Shown here in pieces: positions 22,645 to 33,135 of a stretch of 33,260 nt of DNA. The translations under genes and the position numbers were made by a program. How positions within the stretch are numbered: the stretch's first letter is position 1; each line of letters starts with the position of its first letter. Location of the stretch: positions 1 to 33,260 of the forward strand of contig CAIXZF010000040.1 in NCBI GenBank assembly GCA_903923925.1, read 5' to 3'. This DNA comes from an uncultured Bacteroidales bacterium. Its GTDB lineage: Bacteria; Bacteroidota; Bacteroidia; Bacteroidales; CAIXZF01. A model generated the notes under the pieces. It was given only the letters and a program-made list of their open reading frames with translations. It made no database searches and was not told the DNA's origin.

Positions 22645-25600
22645 ATGAATGATCTGAACAGAACCTACCGGAGGATGAATAACATCCTCGGGTGGTTCAT
22701 GGGTGTTTTCGCAAGTGCTATTTATATTATTACTTCCGAACCAACTGTAAGTTTTTGGGATTGTGGAGAATATATTTCAACTGCGTACAAATTGCTTGTC
22801 GGCCATCCACCAGGAGCACCGCTATTCCAGCTGATCGGACGATTTTTCTCCTTATTCGCTTTTGGAGATACTGCGATGGTTGCACGAATGGTTAACACCA
22901 TGACAGCTGTTTCAAGCGGTTTTACAATAATGTTCCTCTTCTGGTCTATTACAATGCTGGCAAAAAAAGCTGTTGACTTCAAGAACAATAAGGATAAGGG
23001 AAACCTATTCGTTATTTTAGGAGCTGGACTTGTTGGAGCACTTGCCTATACGTTTACAGATTCATTCTGGTTTTCTGCTGTTGAGGGTGAAGTTTATGGA
23101 ATGTCATCCTTCTTCACAGCTGTTGTTTTTTGGGCCATGCTGAAATGGGATGAAACGGAAGATGAAACAACAGCACTCCGCTGGATTATTTTTATCTTTT
23201 TCATGGTAGGACTTTCAATAGGTGTCCATTTGCTGAACCTGCTTACAATTCCAGCAATGACATTTGTCTATTATTTCAAGAAATACAAAAACCCAAGCTG
23301 GAAAGGAATACTTCTGGTTGGCATCATTTCTTTTGTTTTACTTGGTATTATCATGAGTGTGATTATCCCATGGGTAATTAAACTAGCCGGTTTGTTTGAA
23401 TTATTCTTTGTGAATGTCATGGGGTTCCCATTTAATTTCGGAACTGTAATATACTTTATTGTTCTGGTCGGTGGTATTGTATGGGGACTATATTTTACAA
23501 CAAAACACAATAAACTGGTTGCCAATACAATATTAATTGCTTTCACATTTCTTCTGATTGGATATAGCAGCTTTTTTATGCTTGTGATCCGTTCGAATGC
23601 TGATACTACTATTGATGAAAACAATCCGGATAACGCCATTAATCTCCTGGCATATATGCAAAGAGAACAATATGGTGACTGGCCAATTTTATACGGACAA
23701 TATTATAATGCCCCTGCTACCGGAAGAGATGATGGAAACCCTGTTTACTCAAAAGACCGGAAAACAGGAAAATATGCTATTACTGACACGAGAAAAGGTG
23801 TTATTCCGAAATACGATTCACGGTTCATGACCATTTTCCCACGTATGTGGAGCAATGGACAGGATGATCATGAAAAAGCATATCAGAACTGGGCTAATAT
23901 TAAAGGTGTACCTATTAATGTTGAGAATAATGAAGGTCAGCCTGAAACGATAAACAAACCAACATTTGCCGAAAATTTCAGATTTTTCTCGCGTTACCAG
24001 GTAAACTTTATGTACCTCAGGTATTTCATGTGGAACTTTGTCGGAAGGCAAAATGATATACAGGGCATGGGGTATACCCAAAATCCTAAAGGCGACATTG
24101 TTAATGGGAACTGGATCAGTGGCATAAAATTTCTTGATGAAAGCAGGCTCGGGCCACAGGATAATATCCCGGAAAGCATGAAAAACAGAGGAACGAACAA
24201 ATTCTACTTCCTTCCTCTGATTCTTGGAATGATAGGACTCTTCTACCATTCACGAAAGCATTACAAGGACTCTCTGGTTGTTCTTGCCTTATTCTTTATG
24301 ACAGGTATGGCAATTGTACTTTACCTCAATCAATATGCCCCTCAGCCCAGAGAAAGGGACTATTCATACGCTGCCTCATTCTATGCTTTTGCTATTTGGA
24401 TAGGACTAGGCGTGATTCCTTTATTCGATTTGCTGAAAAAATATATTCCAAAGGTAAACCCTATAATCCTGGCCTTTGGGGTTACATTCCTTTGTACGCT
24501 GGCTGTTCCTGGTGTTCTGGCCAAAGATGGCTGGGATGATCATGATCGTTCCGGGAGGTATTCTGTTCTGGAAATTGCATCCTGTTACCTGAACTCCTGC
24601 GCACCAAATGCAATATTGTTTACGAATGGCGACAATGACACCTTCCCGCTCTGGTATGCCCAGGAAGTTGAAGGCATACGCACTGATGTTCGTGTTTGTA
24701 ACCTTAGTCTTTTACAAACAGACTGGTACATCGACCAGATGAAACGAAAAGCCTATCTGTCGGAACCTGTACCTTTTTCCCTTAATAAAGATAAGTATCG
24801 CCAGGGAACTCTCGATGTTGTTTATATGTATGATAATCCTGAAGTTGTTGATACCAACAGGTACTACGATCTGAAGGACCTCATCAAATTTGTATCCAGC
24901 GATAATCCAAATACAAAAATACAAACAGAAATGGGGCGTCTGGATTATATTCCGACAACCCGGCTTCGTATTCCTGTTGACAAAGAAACCGTTATCAAAA
25001 ATGGAACAGTTTCTGCATCACAGGCAGATCAGGTTGTTTCTTCAATAGAATGGAGGCTTAACAAACCAGGCCTTTCAAAAAACCACCTTATGGTTCTTGA
25101 TCTGTTGAGCAACTTCGGATGGAATCGCCCGATATATTTTGCGATGACAATTGGTGATGAAAATTACCTTGGCCTCGAAGAATATTTCCAGCTTGAAGGT
25201 CTTGCATACAGGCTTGTTCCTATTAAAAGTCAGACATCTCAGGGTGGCCCTTCAAAAATTAATACTGCAGTAATGTACGATCATCTCATGAATAAATTCA
25301 AATTAAACATGAGCAATCCGGCTATTTACTACAACGAGGACCATATGAGAATGACTATAAATATGAGGAATATTTATGGCAAACTTGCATCTTCATTATT
25401 AGCTGAAAACAAAAAGGATTCTGCTATTGCTGTATGCGACCGTTGCCTGGCTATGATGCCTGACAAAGTAATTCCATACAGCTTTTCTATGCTCCCCATT
25501 GCTGATGCTTATTACAAGGCAGGCGCCAGGGACAAAGCATCCGGAATTATAGAACGACTTATCACTCTTTATAGCCAGGAACTCGACTATTTCTTCGGGT

Positions 25601-25776
25601 TCAAAGGCTTTGCATCATCTCAGGTTGCCCAGGAAAAGGAAATGGCACTTGGAGCTATGCAGAGAATTGGTACAATAGCTGAACGTAACAATGATCTTGC
25701 TCTCAACAAAAAATCAAAGGAGTATTTCGAAAAATACTACAAGGTTTATGTGGAACAGGAACAAATGACCCGTTAG
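22645..25776 (+). CDS. DUF2723 membrane protein, second copy (GT-C-like)
   Basis: This 1043-residue paralogue is collinear with the upstream gene throughout: VSFWDCGEYISTAYKLLVGH in the first loop, GAPLFQLIGRFFSLFAFGD, a helix-rich first 600 residues, NQYAPQPRERDYSYAASFYA, then CAPNAILFTNGDNDTFPLWY and a helical-repeat C-terminus (DSAIAVCDRCLAMMPDK). Conservation of all these motifs in both copies suggests that both work, perhaps as a heterodimer or with different acceptors. The spacing of 18 bp upstream and 13 bp downstream places it in a four-gene operon with the deacetylase and the lipoprotein. The N-terminus starts MNDLNRTYRRMNNILGW at ATG 22645. Confidence 0.92.
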   Translation: MNDLNRTYRRMNNILGWFMGVFASAIYIITSEPTVSFWDCGEYISTAYKLLVGHPPGAPLFQLIGRFFSLFAFGDTAMVARMVNTMTAVSSGFTIMFLFWSITMLAKKAVDFKNNKDKGNLFVILGAGLVGALAYTFTDSFWFSAVEGEVYGMSSFFTAVVFWAMLKWDETEDETTALRWIIFIFFMVGLSIGVHLLNLLTIPAMTFVYYFKKYKNPSWKGILLVGIISFVLLGIIMSVIIPWVIKLAGLFELFFVNVMGFPFNFGTVIYFIVLVGGIVWGLYFTTKHNKLVANTILIAFTFLLIGYSSFFMLVIRSNADTTIDENNPDNAINLLAYMQREQYGDWPILYGQYYNAPATGRDDGNPVYSKDRKTGKYAITDTRKGVIPKYDSRFMTIFPRMWSNGQDDHEKAYQNWANIKGVPINVENNEGQPETINKPTFAENFRFFSRYQVNFMYLRYFMWNFVGRQNDIQGMGYTQNPKGDIVNGNWISGIKFLDESRLGPQDNIPESMKNRGTNKFYFLPLILGMIGLFYHSRKHYKDSLVVLALFFMTGMAIVLYLNQYAPQPRERDYSYAASFYAFAIWIGLGVIPLFDLLKKYIPKVNPIILAFGVTFLCTLAVPGVLAKDGWDDHDRSGRYSVLEIASCYLNSCAPNAILFTNGDNDTFPLWYAQEVEGIRTDVRVCNLSLLQTDWYIDQMKRKAYLSEPVPFSLNKDKYRQGTLDVVYMYDNPEVVDTNRYYDLKDLIKFVSSDNPNTKIQTEMGRLDYIPTTRLRIPVDKETVIKNGTVSASQADQVVSSIEWRLNKPGLSKNHLMVLDLLSNFGWNRPIYFAMTIGDENYLGLEEYFQLEGLAYRLVPIKSQTSQGGPSKINTAVMYDHLMNKFKLNMSNPAIYYNEDHMRMTINMRNIYGKLASSLLAENKKDSAIAVCDRCLAMMPDKVIPYSFSMLPIADAYYKAGARDKASGIIERLITLYSQELDYFFGFKGFASSQVAQEKEMALGAMQRIGTIAERNNDLALNKKSKEYFEKYYKVYVEQEQMTR

Positions 25777-25789
25777 GGGAATCTGTAAG

Positions 25790-26410
25790 ATGTACCTTGC
25801 TACAGTACCTGATTTATTAAAACCTTTGTTTGGTAATGACCTGCTTTGGAAAGTCGAATCTGAGGAACCAGATATTTATCTGACTTTTGATGACGGTCCG
25901 GTTTATGAAGCTACTGTTCCAATTCTCAAAATACTCGAGCAGTTTAACGTGAAAGCTACTTTCTTTTGCGTGGGCGAGAATGTATTTAATAATCATGATC
26001 TTTATCTTGATATCCTGCAACGAGGCCATCTGACCGGGAACCATACCTACAACCATCTCAATGGATGGAAAACACCTGAAAAAGTATATTCCGACAATGT
26101 AAAGTTATGCAGCGACCTTGTAAATTCGTCTCTTTTCCGGCCTCCCTACGGAAGAATCAGCCGATCGCAGCTTTTTGCGTTAAAAAACCATTACACCATT
26201 GTAATGTGGACTTTACTTGCTGGCGACTTTGATGCGAAGCTACAGAAAGAGAAATGCCTGGAAAGATTAATTACAAATCTGAAACCAGGTTCAATAATTG
26301 TTTTGCACGACAATTTAAAGACAAGGGAAATGATTAATTTCGTATTACCCAGGTTTCTTGAACATGCTCTCGGAAAATCCTATAAATTCAGAACCCTTAC
26401 ATTGATCTGA
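25790..26410 (+). CDS. polysaccharide deacetylase (NodB/CE4)
   Basis: This 206-residue protein has the NodB homology motifs in order: TFDDGP (32-37, catalytic base D34 and metal ligand D35), GNHTYNH (83-89, metal ligands H85 and H89), RPPYG (117-121), and VLHDN (171-175, H173 as general acid). Such enzymes remove N-acetyl groups from chitin-like or peptidoglycan sugars. No signal peptide is evident, although the N-terminus (MYLATVPDLLKPLF) is mildly hydrophobic, so its location is uncertain. It follows the DUF2723 pair by 13 bp and precedes the lipoprotein by two bases, supporting a joint role in glycan or envelope modification. Confidence 0.93.
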   Translation: MYLATVPDLLKPLFGNDLLWKVESEEPDIYLTFDDGPVYEATVPILKILEQFNVKATFFCVGENVFNNHDLYLDILQRGHLTGNHTYNHLNGWKTPEKVYSDNVKLCSDLVNSSLFRPPYGRISRSQLFALKNHYTIVMWTLLAGDFDAKLQKEKCLERLITNLKPGSIIVLHDNLKTREMINFVLPRFLEHALGKSYKFRTLTLI

Positions 26411-26412
26411 AA

Positions 26413-28116
26413 ATGCAACAAAAGACAAAATCTATACGCTATCTTTTCACCAAAATTCTGGCTTTTCTGCTGATAGGTTGTCTTTTGTATTCTTGTGCAA
26501 ACATTGTAGCTCCGGAAGGTGGAATAAAAGACATTATTCCGCCTGAAATCGTGAAGTCTGATCCCCCCAATTTTGCAACTTCATTCAGCGGGAAGGAAAT
26601 CAGAATTCAGTTTGATGAATTTATTCAGTTGAAGGATATTAGTAAAAATCTGCTTATTTCACCTCCTTTTGACAATCCACCTGATTGCAGAATAAAGGGC
26701 AGGTCTCTTATTATCCGGTTTGAGGACAGTTTACTAAAGAATACCACCTATAATTTATTTTTTGGAGATGCAATTGCTGACCTTAACGAAGGGAATCCGC
26801 TCAAAGGCTACCGTTTTGTATTCTCTACCGGAGCAGCACTCGACTCAATGCAAATAAGCGGTACCGTTAGGGATGCATTAACACTGGAATCCCAGAAGGA
26901 AGTAAATATTTTATTGTACGACAAATTTGAGGATTCAATCCCATTCAAAGAAAAACCAAAATATGTTTGCCGAAGTCAGGCTAATGGCAACTTTATCTTT
27001 GAAAATCTTGGTAAGGGTCCCTATAAAATGCTGGCTCTGAAGGAAAAGAACAACAACTTTATGTTCGATGATAAAAGTGAGGAAATTGGCTTTATTGATT
27101 CACTTGTTGTTACTGATCCTATGCCAGCCAAATGTATTGATAGTATTCACAACGACAGTATTCCGAAAATAATAACAGACACTGCCAAACTGTCAATCTA
27201 TTTATTTAAAGAAAAAGAAAATATAATCCGGATTATTAAACGCCAGCTTATTAAGTCAAGGCATATTTCATTGGTATTCAGCGATAAAACAACAAATATT
27301 TCTTTTGCACCAATTGATACCAAACCACTGCCCCCCGGAACAAGGCTGCTCCACGAATTAAATACCGGTAAGGACAGCCTTTCTTTGTGGGTAACAGGTG
27401 ATAGTATACCAGATTCACTCAGCCTTAAGGTATCAGTAAATAACAGGCCTCCTGATACAATCGCATTTGATTTGAGAAAGTTTGACAAAAGTTCCAGAGT
27501 GAGGAAGCAGGATGTAAAGAACAAGATAAGCTTTACTGCAAATGCAAATTCCAATTTCAACCTTAACGACAGTATCCGGATCAGCTTCTCCTACCCTCTT
27601 TTAAACATTGTTAGCGATTCCATCAGACTACTGGCGGATACTGTCCTGGTTAAACCTGTGATAAGCACAGACAGCGTCAAAAGACTGGTTTATATTAAAA
27701 CGCAATGGAAAGAAAACACCAAATACCATTTATATATTCCACCTTCTTCACTTACAGATCTTACAGGCCATACAAATGATAGTATTAGTCTGACTCTTTT
27801 CACAAAACAGCTGAAAGATTATGGTACTCTTACAATTCATTATGAACCTGAATTAAAAGGGAATTACATTCTTCAATTAATAAACGACAGAAATAAGGTA
27901 GAGAAAGAGTTTTGTTTTAAGGAAAAATCAACTATTGACTGGACTTACCTGAGCACGGGTAAGTATAAGTTAAGGCTTGTATTTGATAACAATAATAATG
28001 GTGTTTGGGATACAGGAAACTACCTGAAAAAACAACTCCCGGAAAAAGTAAGATACTTTCCCCGGGAGATTGAAATCCGAGCTAACTGGGAGCTCGAAGA
28101 AATCTGGAAATTTTGA
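26413..28116 (+). CDS. lipoprotein with N-terminal Ig-like Big_5 domain
   Basis: This 567-residue protein starts with a lipoprotein signal (hydrophobic 11-25, lipobox LYSC with C28). Residues 40-140 form a Big_5-type Ig domain (PPEIVKSDPPNFATSFSGKE, TTYNLFFGDAIADLNEGNPL, YRFVFSTG). The centre holds beta-sandwich repeats with a prealbumin-like segment (SGTVRDALT ... NGNFIFENLGKGPYKMLALKE). A second Ig-like part (390-470) follows, and the end has a calcium-loop-like FDNNNNGVWDTGNY. Anchored in the membrane facing outwards, it is probably structural or glycan-binding. It is last in the operon; its stop abuts the convergent ArsR-like gene with no gap. Confidence 0.88.
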   Translation: MQQKTKSIRYLFTKILAFLLIGCLLYSCANIVAPEGGIKDIIPPEIVKSDPPNFATSFSGKEIRIQFDEFIQLKDISKNLLISPPFDNPPDCRIKGRSLIIRFEDSLLKNTTYNLFFGDAIADLNEGNPLKGYRFVFSTGAALDSMQISGTVRDALTLESQKEVNILLYDKFEDSIPFKEKPKYVCRSQANGNFIFENLGKGPYKMLALKEKNNNFMFDDKSEEIGFIDSLVVTDPMPAKCIDSIHNDSIPKIITDTAKLSIYLFKEKENIIRIIKRQLIKSRHISLVFSDKTTNISFAPIDTKPLPPGTRLLHELNTGKDSLSLWVTGDSIPDSLSLKVSVNNRPPDTIAFDLRKFDKSSRVRKQDVKNKISFTANANSNFNLNDSIRISFSYPLLNIVSDSIRLLADTVLVKPVISTDSVKRLVYIKTQWKENTKYHLYIPPSSLTDLTGHTNDSISLTLFTKQLKDYGTLTIHYEPELKGNYILQLINDRNKVEKEFCFKEKSTIDWTYLSTGKYKLRLVFDNNNNGVWDTGNYLKKQLPEKVRYFPREIEIRANWELEEIWKF

Positions 28117-28416
28117 TTAATCAGTGTTGCATTTGTTAATACAGTCAATGATTTGAGTCAATGTTTTACTTCTAAGAGAATAGAAAATCTTCTTTCCATC
28201 ACGCCTTGAAGCAAGGACCCCTTTGCTTTTCAGGATATTTAAGTGATGAGATGCAGAAGCCTGCTCAATTTTGAGCTTCTTGTAAATCTCTGTAACACTG
28301 AGTTTTTCCTTCTGTTGAAGAAGTTCGATGATCGCAATTCTCATTGGATGAGCCATCGCTCGCAGCCTGTTGGCCGCCATCTCTAATTTTGTAATGTCTA
28401 AATCTAACTTTGCCAT
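28117..28416 (-). CDS. ArsR-family transcriptional regulator
   Basis: This 99-residue winged-helix repressor reads MAHPMRIAIIELLQQ, LSVTEIYKKLKIEQASASHH (recognition helix), LNILKSKGVLASRRDGKKIF and YSLRSKTL. The ArsR metal site ELCVCDL is absent. Two cysteines near the C-terminus (CINKC) are the only thiols and could sense redox or metal. I begin at ATG 28414-28416 (MAKLDLDITKLEM); an upstream extension MCFCYIFVQ looks untranslated. The palindrome at 28455-28468 is a probable operator. The regulon is unknown; the nearest genes are adenine deaminase and the envelope operon. Confidence 0.88.
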   Translation of the reverse strand: MAKLDLDITKLEMAANRLRAMAHPMRIAIIELLQQKEKLSVTEIYKKLKIEQASASHHLNILKSKGVLASRRDGKKIFYSLRSKTLTQIIDCINKCNTD

Positions 28417-28454
28417 TGTTTTGAAATTTTGTACGAATATATAACAAAAGCACA

Positions 28455-28468
28455 AGTAATCGATTACT
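28455..28468. promoter_or_regulatory. 14-bp palindrome, candidate operator
   Basis: AGTAATCGATTACT is perfectly symmetrical and lies 39 bases upstream of the ArsR-like start codon, between it and the adenine deaminase stop. ArsR-type repressors bind such imperfect or perfect dyads at their own promoter. Confidence 0.6.
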
Positions 28469-28519
28469 AAATTTAAAAATATGTATTTTTTAACAATTAC
28501 ATGATACTAAATTATGCAC

Positions 28520-30160
28520 TTAGTCCGCATAAATACTTATAAACTCAAATTTTTTTCCGTCGAAAAGTCCTTTATCACTGAGTTTTAGTTCGGGAATCAC
28601 CAAAAGAGCCATAAAAGACATTGTCATATAAGGAGCTGATAATGAACTACCTAAATTTTTAGCCTCCAAATGAATTTTTAAATAATCGCTGGCAACCTTC
28701 CATGCATCATCCGCCGACATAATACCGGCCACCGGAAGCGGCAATAAATAGTGTTTTTTTTCGGCAACAAGCGAAATCCCACCTTTACAGTCAATCAGAA
28801 GGTTTACAGCAGCTGCAATATCCTCATCATTTGTGCCAACAGCAATGATATTATGACTATCATGTGCAACTGTAGAGGCAATTGCTCCATGCCTCAGCCC
28901 AAACCCATTAATAAAACTTATTGCTGGCTCAGTAGGCTGATACCGATTCATTACCAGCATTTTAAGAATATCTCTTTCAGTATCTGAAACAATATTTTCA
29001 TCAATAACTAATGGTTTGGCTTCAAAGCTATCAGTAATAAGTTGCCCATCTAATGCCCTTTGGACTCTTATATTTTTGTTTGTAAACTCCAGCTTCAAGT
29101 CCTCAACCTCTATCTTTTTAGCATTAAATGCATTTGGCAACTCCTCTTTGATCGAAACAATATGTGTTTCCCCGTTTTCTGCTACCTTCTCCCCATTTAC
29201 ATAGGTCGCAAGAACAATAAAATCACTCAGGTTATTTACCAGGATAAAGTCGGCATAATCACCCTGCTGCAACAAACCTACCGGCAAATTATAATGCTTA
29301 ACAGGGTTAAGAGAACAACTGCTAAGGACATCAAATAAATCATAACCCATTAACAATGCACGTTTTACAAGCAGATTGATATGACCCTCCACTAAATCAT
29401 TTGGATGTTTATCGTCTGAACACATCATGATGTACTGCGGATGCGTTTTAATCAGCGGAATCAAAGCTTCAAAGTTCTTTGCTGCACTCCCCTCCCGGAG
29501 AAGGATTTTCATCCCTGCCTTAATTTTATCGAGGGCTTCTTCTTCAGTAAAACACTCATGGTCTGTTGTAATACCAGCGGCAGCGTATTTTCCGGCATCT
29601 TCGCCTTTTAAGCCGGGCGCGTGCCCGTCAACAACTTTGCCATATTTTCTGGCCAGTGCAAGTTTACCCATTACCTCCGCATTTTCAAAGAGAACTCCGG
29701 GGTAATTCATCATTTCCGACAGGTATAAAATCTCATCGTTCTGCAGGAGTTGTTCTGTTTCTAAAAGACCAAAAACTGCACCCGCTGTTTCGAAAGGAGT
29801 AGCAGGGACACAGGAAGGGGCACCAAAGAAAAATTTAAAAGGAACCTTTTTACCATTGGCAATCATAAACTCTACACCTTTAATGCCCAGCACATTGGCT
29901 ATTTCATGGGGATCAGAAACAGTGGCAACAGTTCCGTGAGTAACTGCAACTCTTGCAAATTCTGAGGGAATAAGCATTGAGCTTTCCACATGTACATGTG
30001 CATCTATGAAACCGGGCAATATGAAAATATCGCCCGTTACATCTTTTTCTGAAATACTAAGTATACGTTGATCTTCAACGATTACTTCACCACGGAATAT
30101 TCTCCTTCCAACAACATCAACAATATTCCCGGTAAACCTTTTTAAACCGCTTGTCACCAT
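28520..30160 (-). CDS. ade: adenine deaminase
   Basis: This 546-residue amidohydrolase converts adenine to hypoxanthine and ammonia for purine salvage. It has the metal motif GFIDAHVHVESSM (50-62), THGTVATVSDPHEIANVLG (75-93), VVDGHAPGLKG, TTDHECFTEEEA, CSDDKHPNDL and a C-terminal domain with AVGTNDEDIAAAVN and ADDAWKVASDYL. This is the bacterial COG1001 type (unrelated in sequence to the eukaryotic-type Add/Ade deaminase). Its ATG overlaps the DUF4468 gene by seven bases (ATGGTGA), so they are translationally coupled. Length is normal. Confidence 0.95.
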   Translation of the reverse strand: MVTSGLKRFTGNIVDVVGRRIFRGEVIVEDQRILSISEKDVTGDIFILPGFIDAHVHVESSMLIPSEFARVAVTHGTVATVSDPHEIANVLGIKGVEFMIANGKKVPFKFFFGAPSCVPATPFETAGAVFGLLETEQLLQNDEILYLSEMMNYPGVLFENAEVMGKLALARKYGKVVDGHAPGLKGEDAGKYAAAGITTDHECFTEEEALDKIKAGMKILLREGSAAKNFEALIPLIKTHPQYIMMCSDDKHPNDLVEGHINLLVKRALLMGYDLFDVLSSCSLNPVKHYNLPVGLLQQGDYADFILVNNLSDFIVLATYVNGEKVAENGETHIVSIKEELPNAFNAKKIEVEDLKLEFTNKNIRVQRALDGQLITDSFEAKPLVIDENIVSDTERDILKMLVMNRYQPTEPAISFINGFGLRHGAIASTVAHDSHNIIAVGTNDEDIAAAVNLLIDCKGGISLVAEKKHYLLPLPVAGIMSADDAWKVASDYLKIHLEAKNLGSSLSAPYMTMSFMALLVIPELKLSDKGLFDGKKFEFISIYAD

Positions 30161-30693
30161 GAGTCATCCTTTTTTACTGCGGGTTCCATTGCCTTTTTAA
30201 GGCCGGCTATTGTCGTTTTAAAATACGCATCAACCTGGTTCAGGTAATCGTCCCATTGCGGATTGTATGCAGGATTTTTTGTGTTCATCCATAATTCCAC
30301 TGCCTGACGTGAGGCTTCTTTACGCGACATGTCAGTAAAAACGTAGCGATATCTTCCCTCCTTGAATTCGAGTGTCAATGCATATTCAATCATAGGACCG
30401 TCTTTCTTGAAGCCGTCCTTATCATTGTAAAATGTTTTAAACCTTGCAACTCCTTTAATTAGTCCATTATCTCTGTCGCGGGTTCGGGTAACGTCAATCG
30501 GGTTCTTGAAGTATGAATTTATCCATTCAATTCCTCTGACATAGAGCTCATCTTTTGTCCCTTTAACCGTAACTACTTCTTTATAAGTAACCAATTTTGT
30601 TTGATCATCTACAGGAACAGAAGCAGCCTGTTGGGCAGAGAGGCTGGTAATTGCAAAAAAGCCCAAAATGAAGGCAAGAATTTTATGCATCAT
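30154..30693 (-). CDS. DUF4468 domain protein, exported
   Basis: This 179-residue protein has a signal peptide (MMHKILAFILGFFAITSLSA) cleaved near AQQ and then the DUF4468 pattern: VPVDDQTKLVTYKEVVTVKGTKDELYVRG with the conserved aromatic WI-x-x-YF, followed by FKEGRYRYVFTDM. DUF4468 is a TBP-like fold found in exported Bacteroidota proteins of unknown function. It is first in a pair with adenine deaminase, overlapping its start. That coupling is probably regulatory convenience since the two proteins act in different compartments. Confidence 0.85.
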   Translation of the reverse strand: MMHKILAFILGFFAITSLSAQQAASVPVDDQTKLVTYKEVVTVKGTKDELYVRGIEWINSYFKNPIDVTRTRDRDNGLIKGVARFKTFYNDKDGFKKDGPMIEYALTLEFKEGRYRYVFTDMSRKEASRQAVELWMNTKNPAYNPQWDDYLNQVDAYFKTTIAGLKKAMEPAVKKDDSW

Positions 30694-30760
30694 ATAATAT
30701 TAATAGATTGACTACCGACTAACAAAAAGTGAACCAAAAAGTTTATTTGAGGGCGCTAAA

Positions 30761-30798
30761 TTAAAGAGCCCTGACGAAAGTTCGACAGGGCTCTTTAA
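30761..30798 (-). terminator. intrinsic terminator after groEL
   Basis: TTAAAGAGCCCTG and its exact complement CAGGGCTCTTTAA form a 13-bp stem around a 12-base centre (30774-30785) that can pair further (CGAA/TTCG). It lies 18 bp past the groEL stop codon; the minus strand continues TTTAG. Confidence 0.8.
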
Positions 30799-30816
30799 AA
30801 ATTTATGAAACAGATT

Positions 30817-32454
<1,638 letters not shown>

Positions 32455-32486
32455 GATAAAAATATATTAATCGATTATTTGAAAAT

Positions 32487-32765
32487 TTAGATAATTGCAA
32501 GGATGTCAGATTCTCTCATCATAAGGAAATCTTTACCATCAACAGAAATTTCAGATCCTGAATACTTGCCATAAAGCACTACATCACCTGGTTTAACAGT
32601 CATTGGTTCATCTTTTTTACCAGGACCGGCAGCAACTACGGTACCTCTTTGTGGTTTTTCTTTAACCGTATCGGGGATAATGATACCACCGGCGGTTTTT
32701 TCTTCCTGAGCAACAGGCTCAACCAATACACGGTCGGCCAAAGGTTTAATTGAAATGTTTGCCAT
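32487..32765 (-). CDS. groES: co-chaperonin GroES (10 kDa)
   Basis: This 92-residue cap of the chaperonin begins [18 protein letters not shown] and includes the mobile loop [20 protein letters not shown] and the ends [20 protein letters not shown] and [12 protein letters not shown] use ATG at 32763-32765; the frame extends eight codons upstream (MLIINYKQ), which does not resemble GroES. It leads groES-groEL. The upstream region shows inverted repeats but no CIRCE element. Confidence 0.97.
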   Translation of the reverse strand: MANISIKPLADRVLVEPVAQEEKTAGGIIIPDTVKEKPQRGTVVAAGPGKKDEPMTVKPGDVVLYGKYSGSEISVDGKDFLMMRESDILAII

Positions 32766-33019
32766 TTGTTTATAATTTATGATTAACAATAATATTTTAG
32801 AACTAGGTTTCCTGTCGGGCTGGCAAAGTCAGTAATTGTGCCAAATTAAAAGCAGCTCATTTAAAACGTCAATTTTGCAGTAAGAGAGAATTCTACGCTG
32901 AAAGTTGTCACATTAACCTGACATGTTGGCATTAGGCTAAAGATGTTGGCTCCGGAAAAACTTTTGATTCTCTTTTATTTCTTAACAGAAGTTCTCTTCT
33001 GGCTTCTTTCAAAGGATAG
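32766..33019 (-). promoter_or_regulatory. groES upstream region with short inverted and direct repeats
   Basis: No gene seen. Visible structures: TGGCA...TGCCA (32821-32843), TGTCA...TGACA (32906-32923) and a direct repeat ATGTTGGC at 32923-32930 and 32943-32950 with a 20-bp period. Any of these might regulate groES. No perfect TTTG/TAnnTTTG promoter is seen; TTTG-N18-TAGTTCTA on the minus strand near 32795-32825 is the closest. Confidence 0.35.
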
Positions 33020-33135
33020 AGGACCAGTTCGCTCATGGCCGCGTGGCCCCGTAACCACAACGCGACTGCGCCTGACGCTTCGGAGCAGGCAAACTTCGCC
33101 CTGGTTTGATACCGCGCCAGACGAGGTCGCTTATT
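33020..33135. other. GC-rich patch of foreign-looking composition
   Basis: Roughly 115 bases around 33020-33135 contain many CGCG, GCGC and GGCC words, about 60 percent GC by eye in an AT-rich window. An 87-codon open frame (32943-33206) crosses it, but its product (RSWPRGPVTTTRLRLTLRSR) is low-complexity arginine-rich and I do not accept it as a gene. It may be a dispersed repeat or transferred fragment. From 33136 to the end I see nothing. Confidence 0.45.

Noticed and set aside
28417-28455. N-terminal extension of the ArsR-like protein (MCFCYIFVQ)
   Set aside because: It starts in the palindromic operator and does not resemble the family; ATG 28416 gives the normal beginning.
32766-32789. 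N-terminal extension of GroES (MLIINYKQ)
   Set aside because: GroES proteins start close to the SIKPLADRV motif; the inner ATG gives the usual length.
32820-32845. Sigma-54 promoter upstream of groES
   Set aside because: TGGCAC and TTGC are present on the minus strand but separated by 11 bases instead of five.
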